Origin: an uncultured Flavobacteriales bacterium
GTDB lineage: Bacteria; Bacteroidota; Bacteroidia; Flavobacteriales_D; Sanyastnellaceae
Length of the DNA: 64,000 nucleotides
Direction: 5' to 3'
Assembly: GCA_949373165.1 (NCBI GenBank)
Contig: CASICO010000017.1
Location: forward strand, 1-64,000
The position numbers were made by a program, and so were the translations under genes. Under the pieces are notes generated by a model, which searched no databases, was not told the origin of the DNA, and saw only the letters and a list, made by a program, of their open reading frames with translations. Of the stretch, positions 19,501-27,561 are shown in pieces; the stretch's first letter is position 1; every line of letters starts with the position of its first letter.

Positions 19501-21208
19501 CTTGGATGGTGGAGATGGCGATGGCCCCGTCTACCAAGTTGCAACTGTCGTCGTCGATGACCGCACTAACGTCGTAGTTGTCCGCTGCAGAGTTGGTGCA
19601 ACCCAACTTCTGAAAATCTCCTGCATCACGTGGCTCAATGCTGTTGCCAAACCCACCATTGATGGCACCTGTGACCCGGTAGGTGTCGCCGAGCATGGCG
19701 CCTTGGTCTGTGTAACCGTCGTATCCGAGGTCATCCACGGTGTGGTTACCAGAACCGTCGTCAAGGGTGAATTCACCATAGTTGTTGACTTCACCCGTAA
19801 TGGAACCTGTGACCTGACAAAGCACGCCTTCGTATTCTTCGAGGTTCGCATCCGCGGTAGAGAGCACTGCAGGCGCAGGCAACGGGTTTCCGCTATTGAT
19901 GATCGTCGCGCTAGCAGAGGTCAACTGAGTGCCCCCACTGAAGCTTCCGACCGTTCCTGCCACGAGAACACTGTCACCGACGGCAACTTGTGTGGTGTCA
20001 TCAAGCAGGCCGCCGCTCACATAAACGAACATGCCACTCCAAGCCCCTTCCCCATCCTGGATGGAGGTGTTGCTGCCGTATACGCCTGTCACAATTGCAG
20101 AGAGGGTAACGTCTTGGCCGTTGAACGTGCCATCGTCATCCGCCCCCATGTCCTGTTGGATGGCACTGATGGTCGCTGCACTGGGATACGTGCAGGAGCC
20201 ATCTTCAAAATCGACGCTGGCATTGTAGTTCGTTGCATTCGCATCTGTGCAGCCACCTGTTCCCACCGTCACTGTGGCGACCATACCGAGAGAAGCGTGG
20301 TTGCCCACAGAGCAATCGTAATTATAGACACCTGGTGCAGTAAAGGTGTAGCTGCCAATGCAAGCGGGGGTTTCCACCGACCCGCCGGATGCCACAGCCA
20401 AAGAGAAGGCTTCTGGATTGCCGTAGGACTCTCCTGTCAAAACGCTGATGTTGCCATTCACGTCGTGTGAACCGCCCACATTGACCCACACCACAGTGTC
20501 ACCAACGGCCACTTCTAGGTTTGCAGGATCGTAATAGTAAGCACCGGACTCTACCACCACGCCAGACACGCCGCATGCGTTGTCCTCGGACACCACATTC
20601 GCACCGCATTCGCTCACCAACAATGCAATCTCAGCCGCTGTTTGTTGCAGACCCGAGTTATGGTCTACACAGCCTGTGGCACTCGATCCATCACAATAAA
20701 TCGTCCAATTCGCTCCGTTCCAAGTCTCTCCATCTGGAGCGGTAGTTGTGCGAAGTGCGTATCCATCTTCGAATTCATGGCAAGTATTGGAGCCGTCTTC
20801 GCCAATCACCCCGAAGAAGTCCACAAGGATGTCTCCTGAGTCATACAGCCCCACTTGGTCGTCCCCATTGCTGTCCACTGCACCACCGGTTCCACCAGCC
20901 AAGTCTGGGGCAAAACCGTAGGCACCTTCAAATCCAGAGGCGGACGCCGCAACGTAAATGCAACTGCCGTCATTGAGCACGCCGGTCTCGGAGAGGTCAA
21001 TTTGGCTGGATTGAGGGGTCGAGCTATCGTTGGTCCAACGTTTCAAGTACCATCCTGTCAAGTCCACGGGGGATCCAGAATTGTTGGCAATCTTGACAAA
21101 ACGCGCGTTTGCGGCGTCTGTAGGGTCTGCCAGCATGGCCAGATGGGCCGTTTGAGCAGAAAGAGCAGCAGTCAGCAAAACTGCAATCGTCAGGAAAATT
21201 GAGCGCAT
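16585..21208 (-). CDS. Giant secreted multidomain protein: lamin-tail-like, cupredoxin, OB-like and Cys-repeat domains (frameshifted)
   Basis: About 1540 residues once one extra base in the five-G run at 17950-17954 is removed; otherwise two reading frames overlap there. Order: signal peptide (MRSIFLTIAVLLTAALSAQ); a lamin-tail-like domain (FVKIANNSGSPVDLTGWYL); a blue-copper-like domain with H248, C299, H304 and M309 (C-x4-H-x4-M); three OB-like repeats marked by VTGVYG...QDGEGAWSGMFV; a second lamin-tail-like domain (FFSEYSEGSSSNKYLEVYNP); a third (NVIVNEIHYNPCG); and a dockerin/EF-hand-like end, CPTDLNNDGTTSVSDLLILL. Nine GCT...DDGSC units link the parts. This architecture is typical of exported surface proteins of marine Bacteroidota. 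I see no canonical T9SS C-terminal domain after the dockerin-like end. Function unknown; a nuclease or adhesin role cannot be shown. Confidence 0.82.
16690..20258 (-). repeat. Nine protein-level Cys-Asp repeats (GCT...DDGSC)
   Basis: Nine units of about 21 residues following GCTxxxAxNYnxxAxxDDGSC are spaced along the giant secreted protein; examples begin GCTDANATNYN, GCTNPAADNYN and GCTYTESSNYD. Two Cys per unit suggest a disulfide, and the Asp-rich segment suggests Ca2+ binding. The last two units are nearly adjacent; the others sit at domain borders, so they look like linkers. DNA-level identity is low. Confidence 0.8.
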
Positions 21209-21230
21209 AGCGATGGCTTATGGTTTGAAG

Positions 21231-21238
21231 CAAAATTA
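21231..21238 (-). promoter_or_regulatory. Putative -7 element for the giant secreted-protein gene
   Basis: The minus strand reads TAATTTTG, matching TAnnTTTG, 22 bases upstream of the ATG at 21208. No convincing -33 TTG lies at the right distance, so this is a tentative call. Confidence 0.35.
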
Positions 21239-21324
21239 CGTGACTTCAACCCCTTCCCCAGCCGCAGCACCCATGGTTAACATGATGGTAACGTGATATA
21301 AAGATGGGCGGAAGCGTGGCTCGG

Positions 21325-21939
21325 TCAGTCGGAGAATAATGACCCCCGAACGCCGCGAAAAGTTTTGCGATGATGCGAACAATGTCCCCATTCCTGAATG
21401 GCTTTCTTGTGGGCTGGGGTTGGATAACCCATGTTCGAGCCCCAACCGTATTTCGGGAATTCCGCAGCAAGCTCATGCATCCGTTCATCTCGGTGGGTCT
21501 TGGCTAAAATGCTGGCTGCCGCAATGGACATGAACCGACCATCCCCTTTAATCTCGCAGGTGTGGTCAATCTCATGTGGCCGAAACCGATTTCCGTCAAT
21601 CAACAAATGGGCAGGCGCCACCCCCAAGCCGTCAATCGCCCTGTGCATGGCCAGGTAAGTCGCCTGTAAGATGTTGACCCGCTCTATTTCCTCAACAGTG
21701 GCCCAACCCACAGCCCAAGCCAAGGCCTCCTTTTCGATTTGCTCCCGGAGTGCATCTCGGGCAGCCAAGCTGAGGCGCTTGCTGTCGTCCAACCCAGCCG
21801 CAAGCCAACCCATCCCTGCGGGACCTGGAATGACAGCCGCAGCGGTAACGGGGCCAGCCAGACAACCACGACCAGCCTCATCCACCCCCGCTTCCAATCG
21901 ACCCTTCATCAAAAATTCCGAAAGCGACGCCGGTTTCAT
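21325..21939 (-). CDS. rnhB: Ribonuclease HII
   Basis: RNase HII cleaves RNA in RNA-DNA hybrids and excises misincorporated ribonucleotides. 204 residues from ATG 21939, which overlaps the upstream glycosyltransferase stop as ATGA, a sign of translational coupling. The catalytic acidic residues are in RLEAGVDEAGRGCLAGPV (Asp-Glu), GLDDSKRLS and LLIDGNRFRP. The tail GYPTPAHKKAIQEWGHCSHHRKTF is the family's substrate-binding end. Length and motifs are normal for bacterial type 2 enzymes. Confidence 0.95.
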   Translation of the reverse strand: MKPASLSEFLMKGRLEAGVDEAGRGCLAGPVTAAAVIPGPAGMGWLAAGLDDSKRLSLAARDALREQIEKEALAWAVGWATVEEIERVNILQATYLAMHRAIDGLGVAPAHLLIDGNRFRPHEIDHTCEIKGDGRFMSIAAASILAKTHRDERMHELAAEFPKYGWGSNMGYPTPAHKKAIQEWGHCSHHRKTFRGVRGSLFSD

Positions 21940-23126
21940 CGCTCGACCTTTGAATTGTCTTGCCATTCCATGCCGGAATCCTTGGCTGCCCGAACCAAGC
22001 AAGACCAGAGCAACTGAGCCGTCCTGTCCCAACTAAAATCATCTGCCCGGTCCTTGCCTTTTTCAATCAGGCTTTCCCGAAGCGCAGGCTCATCCTCCAT
22101 TCGTTTCATCGCAATGGACACGGCCTCGGTATCGGAAGGGTCAACAGCCAAACCCGACCCCTGAGAAACTTCCGGCAATGACGTGCGGTCGCTGTGAATG
22201 GTGGGTGTCCCTGCAGAAAATGCCTCAATCAACGGGATGCCAAACCCTTCAAACCAGGGGATGAACACCAAGGCCCCTGAAGCCGCCAATACCGCTGCGA
22301 GGTCCAACTGTGGCAACCAGCCAGAACGGTGAACGTGCTTCGCTACATGCTCCGGGGCCGCCGCCAAAATGTCTTTGGCATTGAACCTCCGTCGGCGCCA
22401 CATCGGCGTGCCCACCAAAAGCAAATCCCATGTTCCGCCCTTCTCTCGGTATGATTGAAATGCTTTTAAAAGGCCCTCCAAGTTCTTCCTTGGATGCTGC
22501 GTCCCTACGAAAACAAAAAAGGGCTGTCCCCCTGTCATCCGCCTGCGAATGGCCGCAGCCGCTTGTTTGGGATTGACCCCGAGCGGCTGATGATAGGCTG
22601 TTGCCGCTCCATTGTAAACCACATCGATGCGGTCCGCTGGGATGCTGTACCGTTCCGAAATGTCTTTCGCACTGAACTGACTCACCGTGGCCAATCGCAC
22701 TGCCCGCTGCGCAGCATCTGGAAAACGCCAGCGGTAATGCTTTGAAACCGATGCGGGAAGCCACTCAGGGTGGTGCTCAAAATTCAAGTCATGCTGCACG
22801 GCCACTTGCGGAACACGTGTTTTACGACTTAGAAATCCATCGGGGGAGAGGAACAAATCAGCCTGGATCTTCTTGAGCAAACGTGGAATGCTTCGGTCCA
22901 TCCACCAATTCACCAAGAACGGACGGCGGGCGGGCGGCCAAACCCAATGCACCGTGACGTTTTTGCCTGGGAAGAGGTCCGCGGGCGGGTTTCGGTCAAA
23001 AATGAGATGGAAGTCGTGTTCGGGATGCGCCGACACCATTCTTTGCACCGTTTCTAGCGTGAACCAACCGATTCCATCGAGCCTCCCAGGGACCACCAAA
23101 CGGGTATTGATTGCAATCACAGCCAT
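21936..23126 (-). CDS. Glycosyltransferase, GT-B fold (GT4-like)
   Basis: 396 residues from ATG 23126 (MAVIAINTRLVVPGRLDGIG). The C-terminal nucleotide-sugar domain shows FFVFVGTQHPRKNLEGLLKAF and the donor-binding E-x7-E motif in PWFEGFGIPLIEAFSAGTP. The N-terminal half has TRLVVPGRLDGIGWFT, typical of GT4 mannosyl/glucosyl transferases that act on lipid-linked or polysaccharide acceptors. It is divergent from the Wzz-like and ligase-like genes, so a part in O-antigen or exopolysaccharide assembly is plausible. The specific sugar cannot be read from the sequence. Coupled to rnhB by a 4-base overlap. Confidence 0.88.
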   Translation of the reverse strand: MAVIAINTRLVVPGRLDGIGWFTLETVQRMVSAHPEHDFHLIFDRNPPADLFPGKNVTVHWVWPPARRPFLVNWWMDRSIPRLLKKIQADLFLSPDGFLSRKTRVPQVAVQHDLNFEHHPEWLPASVSKHYRWRFPDAAQRAVRLATVSQFSAKDISERYSIPADRIDVVYNGAATAYHQPLGVNPKQAAAAIRRRMTGGQPFFVFVGTQHPRKNLEGLLKAFQSYREKGGTWDLLLVGTPMWRRRRFNAKDILAAAPEHVAKHVHRSGWLPQLDLAAVLAASGALVFIPWFEGFGIPLIEAFSAGTPTIHSDRTSLPEVSQGSGLAVDPSDTEAVSIAMKRMEDEPALRESLIEKGKDRADDFSWDRTAQLLWSCLVRAAKDSGMEWQDNSKVER

Positions 23127-23247
23127 TGCAGCGAAACTAAGGTTGCCGACCCATGACAAAAAGAGCGCCTTTGCACAATCTTTGCACCCTGATTGAGGTT
23201 CTTTAGGCTGCATATTGCATTCCAAAGGTTCCTTCAACTCCAAAGCG

Positions 23248-24234
23248 ATGAACAACTCCCAGGACCCCAACATGGAAGAGGCGCTGCTGCGCCGGATTTG
23301 GAACTGGCGTTGGCCCCTTATTTCTGCCGGGATCATGGGTGCCTTGGCCAGCGCGGTTGGCTCCTTTCTCATTGAGCCGGAATTCAAGTCATCCGTGGTT
23401 TTGTTTGCCCTCCCGCAACAGTCCATAGGCGCTCAATTTTACGAGTCAGAAAAGCGAGAAGACATTCTGGCGTATGGCGAGACAGAAGACGCTGAGCGCT
23501 TGCTGCAGATTTTAAACTCAGATCGAATTCGCAGACGAATCATCGAGAAGTACAACCTCTGGGACCACTTCAACATTGTCAAAGGTGAGCCCGGTGCCAA
23601 TGCCAACATGGCCAAGATCTACGGAGGTAAAGTCGACGCTGCACTGACCCGTTATGGTTCGATTCAAATCAATGTGTTTGACACCGACCCTGTGATGGCC
23701 AAAGACATCGCCAACGACATTGCAAACCTCACAGACTCTGTCTCCAACCAACTCCGAAACAACCGAGCCAGTGAAGCATTTCGGTATGCCAAACAGTCCC
23801 TTTTGGGGCACCAAGAGGGCATTGCCAAAATGGAAGAAAGGCTTGCCGAACTTCGCAGCGAAGGGGTTTACGATTACCCCGTTCAGATTGAGGGTCTCAA
23901 TGACCAATACGCCACGGCGCTTGCCGAAGGATACAATTCTCGGGCGGCGTCCATTTTGGGGAAAATGGAAAGGCTCTCTCCTTTTGCAAATGAGTTCAAC
24001 AAAATCACCACCAAATTGGAAGACGCGTATGAACAGGAAGCCGTCTTGAAAAAGCGCTACGACCTCAACAAATTGGATTCGGAATCACAAATCCCCGCGG
24101 CCTTTGTGGTGGACCGTGCGGCTGTAGCCGACAAGAAAGCCCGACCCATTCGTTGGCTCATTACTGTGATGGGGGCCATTTCCGTGGCCCTTGCAGCCTT
24201 GGTCTTCTTCCTCTTCCGCGACGCGGTGAACTAA
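23248..24234 (+). CDS. Wzz-like polysaccharide chain-length determinant / co-polymerase
   Basis: 328 residues from ATG 23248 (MNNSQDPNMEEALLRR). Two membrane segments bracket a long periplasmic, coiled-coil-rich domain: WPLISAGIMGALASAVGSFLI near residue 20 and IRWLITVMGAISVALAALVFFLF at the C-terminus. This is the topology of Wzz/PCP proteins that set polysaccharide chain length. The middle has KREDILAYGETEDAERLLQI and SDRIRRRIIEKYNLWDHF, common to GNVR-type chain-length proteins. No tyrosine-kinase domain is attached. The stop overlaps the ligase-like start (taATG), indicating coupling. Confidence 0.78.
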   Translation: MNNSQDPNMEEALLRRIWNWRWPLISAGIMGALASAVGSFLIEPEFKSSVVLFALPQQSIGAQFYESEKREDILAYGETEDAERLLQILNSDRIRRRIIEKYNLWDHFNIVKGEPGANANMAKIYGGKVDAALTRYGSIQINVFDTDPVMAKDIANDIANLTDSVSNQLRNNRASEAFRYAKQSLLGHQEGIAKMEERLAELRSEGVYDYPVQIEGLNDQYATALAEGYNSRAASILGKMERLSPFANEFNKITTKLEDAYEQEAVLKKRYDLNKLDSESQIPAAFVVDRAAVADKKARPIRWLITVMGAISVALAALVFFLFRDAVN

Positions 24235-25748
24235 TGTCCTTTTTGGACAGTAAAATCAAAGGGTCAAAGGCGTCCAACTCGGCCGTCCTCCCGGTGGTCA
24301 TTGGCTACGCACTGTTGTTGGGTGCAGCCATTGCCTTTCAGGTTTACGCTTTGGCCGCTGTGCCGCTGATCATCGGCGTGGTGGCACTTTCTTTGGCGCG
24401 CCGAGATTGGCTCTTGCTCGGGCTCATCGCCACGGTGCCCCTGAGCATGAACTTGGAGGAATTGAAAATTGGCGGAGTGGGATTCTACCTCCCCACAGAA
24501 CCCCTGCTTTTTGGTCTACTCTTGCTTTTTTTACTGGACCGGATTCGAGGAAAGCGGCTTGATTCCGACGTGGAATCTCACCCCATTACCCGGTGCATCC
24601 AAGTCATGTTCATCTGGTTGTTCATCACCACGTTGACCTCATCTGACCTGCTGGTTTCATTCAAATTCAGTGTGGCGCGCGCATGGTTTGTTGTGGGCTT
24701 TTTCTTTCTGTTGACACCCCTGGTCCAAACGACCAAAAAACAACAGAACGTCATTCTACTCTATGTCGTCCCCTTGCTTCTGGTCATTGGTTACACCGTC
24801 ATTCGACATGCTGGATACGGGTTTGATAAGCAAGCGGGCCATTGGGTCATGGACCCGTTTTTCAAGGACCACACGAGCTACGGAGCCGTTTTGGCCATGT
24901 TCTGGTTTCCCGTTTTGGCGCTGCTCCTGAAACCGAACAGGCCGCCCTTGGTCAAGCTTGGATTGGCCACTGCCTTCTCGATTCTAACGCTTGGCTTGGT
25001 GCTGTCCTTCACCCGCGCCGCTTGGGTTTCTGTTGCGGCTGCAGCTGGCATTGGAGCACTGATGATGCTGGGTGTGCGCTTGCGAAACTTGGTCGCCGTC
25101 GCGGGAGTTGCCCTGGTCACCTTGGTTCTTGTTTGGGATCAACTGGTGATCACCTTGGAGCGAAACGACCAAGACTCATCCGACAACTTGACAGAACATG
25201 TGGAGTCCATTTCCAACGTATCCAGCGACGCCTCCAATTTGGAACGAATCAACCGTTGGAGTTGCGCCTTGTCCATGTGGTCAGAAAAACCGGTTGTCGG
25301 ATGGGGACCAGGCACATATCAATTTAATTACGCGCCATTCCAACGCTCGGAACACCGCACACTGATCTCGACAAACAATGCCGATCGCGGGAACTCGCAC
25401 AGCGAATATTTGGGGCCTTTGGCGGAACAAGGTTTGCCCGGCTGCCTCATCATCTTGACACTCTTGTGGCTGACTTCCACCATGGGGTTCAGGACCTATC
25501 GCGCCTGGCGAAAGGTGGACCGATGGACATCCCTTTGGGCCATGTCGATCTATTTGGGCCTGCTCACATATTTCATACACGGCGTACTGAACAACTACCT
25601 CGATACCGACAAAGCGAGCGCCCCCTTTTGGGGCTTCCTGGCCATACTCGTGGCCCTGGACTTGAATGTCAGAAAAAGCGGGTCGTCAACAAAGCGGTAT
25701 CATCAGCAGGATCTGCCGTCCCCCGATGGCGCTCCCAATCCACGATAA
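24234..25748 (+). CDS. O-antigen ligase / polymerase-like membrane protein
   Basis: 504 residues from ATG 24234, which shares one base with the stop of the Wzz-like gene. Roughly ten to twelve hydrophobic segments surround a long periplasmic loop with WGPGTYQFNYAPFQRSEHRT and NRGNSHSEYLGPLAEQG; the latter resembles the H-S/N-x3-x-x-x-E-x-G region of the Wzy/WaaL (O-antigen ligase) family. Such proteins polymerise or transfer O-polysaccharide on the periplasmic side. Wzy and WaaL cannot be separated by sequence alone. The last 80 bases lie antisense to the end of the SpoIIE-type phosphatase gene. Confidence 0.8.
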   Translation: MSFLDSKIKGSKASNSAVLPVVIGYALLLGAAIAFQVYALAAVPLIIGVVALSLARRDWLLLGLIATVPLSMNLEELKIGGVGFYLPTEPLLFGLLLLFLLDRIRGKRLDSDVESHPITRCIQVMFIWLFITTLTSSDLLVSFKFSVARAWFVVGFFFLLTPLVQTTKKQQNVILLYVVPLLLVIGYTVIRHAGYGFDKQAGHWVMDPFFKDHTSYGAVLAMFWFPVLALLLKPNRPPLVKLGLATAFSILTLGLVLSFTRAAWVSVAAAAGIGALMMLGVRLRNLVAVAGVALVTLVLVWDQLVITLERNDQDSSDNLTEHVESISNVSSDASNLERINRWSCALSMWSEKPVVGWGPGTYQFNYAPFQRSEHRTLISTNNADRGNSHSEYLGPLAEQGLPGCLIILTLLWLTSTMGFRTYRAWRKVDRWTSLWAMSIYLGLLTYFIHGVLNNYLDTDKASAPFWGFLAILVALDLNVRKSGSSTKRYHQQDLPSPDGAPNPR

Positions 25749-26895
25749 TGGTCGTGTTCAGGGCTTCGACGCCCGACATCCGCTCTGACTCCACCAAATG
25801 TTGAAGCCGATGCTCTCCATACGGTTCTCCCCCTGTGTTTTCTTGTTCCACCAAACCGTCTGTGAAGCAAACCAAGGTGCCACCTTGCTCCACCTGAAGG
25901 GAACCCTTCCCAACTTCTGGCAGCGCATCCAACATCCCCAAACCGGGACAGCCTTCGCCCAAGAAGACCCCCGGGCCTGACGAGGGAACAAACAAAGGAG
26001 GGTTGTGTCCGCAATTGACATACTCCATCATGCCCGTTGATGGATCTTGCAACGCGAAGAAGAAGGTGATAAAGCGCTCTCCTCGGGCACTGTTAAAAAC
26101 CCGCCCATTGAGCGACCGCACCAAGACTTGCAAGTCAATGACGTCCTGCTCAATCAGCGCGTGCAAATGCGCTTGGAAATTGGACATCAAAAAGGCAGCG
26201 GGCATGCCCTTTCCACTCACGTCCGCAATGGCAATGGCCATTCGACCATCCGGCAATTTGACCGCGTCGTAATAATCTCCACCAACATGATGATGGGGGC
26301 GATAACGGGCTGCAAATTTCCGATGCTGGTCATCGGGGAGAACCCGAGGCAAAAGCATCGCTTGCATTTCTCCTGCCAAAGCCAACTCTCTCTCTAAACC
26401 TGCTGTCCGAATGCGATCGGCAGTCAACTCTCGATTGCGCAAGGCCACCACCAGTACGTTGGTGAGCGTGGTAATGAAGCGCACATGCCGAATGGAGGGG
26501 CTCATGCCTCGGCCTTCCTCTCGGTCACCCATGACCACATATGCAATCACATCTCCATCGTGCTCAACAGGGATGGCCAGATCAAACTCTACCTCGGCAT
26601 CGCCACTGACGATGGCATGGGACTTCCCGCTCAACAGAGAACCTGGATCAGACAATGACGGCAATTCAGTGGGATATCCCCACTCTACCATGCATGCCCA
26701 AGCGGCAGACGCCTCCCGCCCCCGACAGAACAAGGCCAGCTTTCCCACCCCCATGGACAACAGAACCTCACGGAAACCATTGAACAAGGTGGCATTGGGG
26801 TCATTTCGGTTGATCGCCTGGGTCAAGGCAAGCAGAGCATCCGCCTGCTGACGCAGGCGTTCCAGCCTTTTCCGATTTCGGAGCTCGGCTGACAT
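25669..26895 (-). CDS. GAF-like sensor with PP2C/SpoIIE-type serine phosphatase domain
   Basis: 408 residues, probably cytoplasmic. An N-terminal coiled coil (RNRKRLERLRQQADALLAL) and a GAF-like sensor region (residues ~25-165) precede the SpoIIE-type phosphatase domain: ERELALAGEMQAMLLPRVLP, GGDYYDAVKLPDGRMAIAIADVSGKGMPAAFLMS with metal-binding Asp residues, MMEYVNCGHNPPLFV, LVCFTDGLVE and DPADDTALLTTRFF. These are all the usual PP2C metal-binding motifs, so it should be active. Members typically dephosphorylate anti-sigma-factor antagonists; none is seen here. It starts 6 bp after the efp stop, so both are likely in one transcript. Confidence 0.88.
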   Translation of the reverse strand: MSAELRNRKRLERLRQQADALLALTQAINRNDPNATLFNGFREVLLSMGVGKLALFCRGREASAAWACMVEWGYPTELPSLSDPGSLLSGKSHAIVSGDAEVEFDLAIPVEHDGDVIAYVVMGDREEGRGMSPSIRHVRFITTLTNVLVVALRNRELTADRIRTAGLERELALAGEMQAMLLPRVLPDDQHRKFAARYRPHHHVGGDYYDAVKLPDGRMAIAIADVSGKGMPAAFLMSNFQAHLHALIEQDVIDLQVLVRSLNGRVFNSARGERFITFFFALQDPSTGMMEYVNCGHNPPLFVPSSGPGVFLGEGCPGLGMLDALPEVGKGSLQVEQGGTLVCFTDGLVEQENTGGEPYGEHRLQHLVESERMSGVEALNTTIIVDWERHRGTADPADDTALLTTRFF

Positions 26896-26901
26896 GTCTT
26901 G

Positions 26902-27468
26902 TTATTTTTTGACCCGCTCGGAATAATCCCCAGTGCGGGTATCCACTTTGATCCGGTCGCCAATGTTGATGAACAAAGGCACCCGCACTTCAGTGCCAGT
27001 GTCGATTGTTGCGGGCTTGAGGGTGTTGGTTGCAGTGTCGCCTTTCACACCCGGCTCGGTGTAGGTGACCTCCGCCTCGATGTGACTGGGCAAACTGGCA
27101 CTCAACGGACGCTCTTCTTCGGCGTGGAAGACGATGAGACACCGCATCTCATCCTGCAAGAATTGGGAGTTCTCAATCAGGTGCTTTTCGAGGATGATTT
27201 GCTCAAACGTTTCCGAATTCATGAAGTTGTACCCCATGTCATCCTCATACAAATAGGTGTATTCGCGGGTTTCCACACGGACAACATCAATTTTGGAACC
27301 GGTATTGAACGAATGCTCGATGATTTTACCGTTCTCTAAGTTTTTCAACTTGGTCCAAACGTTTCCCGCTCCACGCGCCGTCTTCTTATGAAGGAATTCC
27401 TGAATCTGATACAGGGCGCTTTGGTGTCGGATACAGAGTCCGTTTTTGATGTCAGATGTCGTTGCCAT
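26902..27468 (-). CDS. efp: Elongation factor P, Arg at the modification site
   Basis: EF-P rescues ribosomes stalled at polyproline. 188 residues from ATG 27468 (MATTSDIKNGLCIRHQSAL). The three-domain family pattern is present, including TYLYEDDMGYNFMNSETFEQI and the C-terminal YTEPGVKGDTATNTLKPATI and VPLFINIGDRIKVDTRTG. The domain-I loop reads LHKKTARGAGNVWTKLKN rather than the usual KPGKGxAFxRxKL, which puts Arg32 at the position that is Lys34 in E. coli. That is also where Arg32 is rhamnosylated in Pseudomonas; no EarP or EpmAB gene is in the window. The SpoIIE-type phosphatase gene follows 6 bp downstream. Confidence 0.93.
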   Translation of the reverse strand: MATTSDIKNGLCIRHQSALYQIQEFLHKKTARGAGNVWTKLKNLENGKIIEHSFNTGSKIDVVRVETREYTYLYEDDMGYNFMNSETFEQIILEKHLIENSQFLQDEMRCLIVFHAEEERPLSASLPSHIEAEVTYTEPGVKGDTATNTLKPATIDTGTEVRVPLFINIGDRIKVDTRTGDYSERVKK

Positions 27469-27561
27469 GATGGTGTTCGTTGGGCGAAACCAAACCTCCT
27501 CTTTCGATGAGCCTGAGTCTCGCACTGCAATATAGCCACGTCAACGCCGAGGCCGAGGCCA

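Noticed and set aside
16690..20258. Possible CRISPR-like or DNA repeat array.
   Set aside because: The repeats are at the protein level with divergent DNA, uneven spacing and no cas genes.
19403..20470. A 355-codon plus-strand frame inside the giant secreted-protein gene.
   Set aside because: Runs antisense through the cupredoxin and OB-like domains, whose translation on the minus strand is highly ordered.
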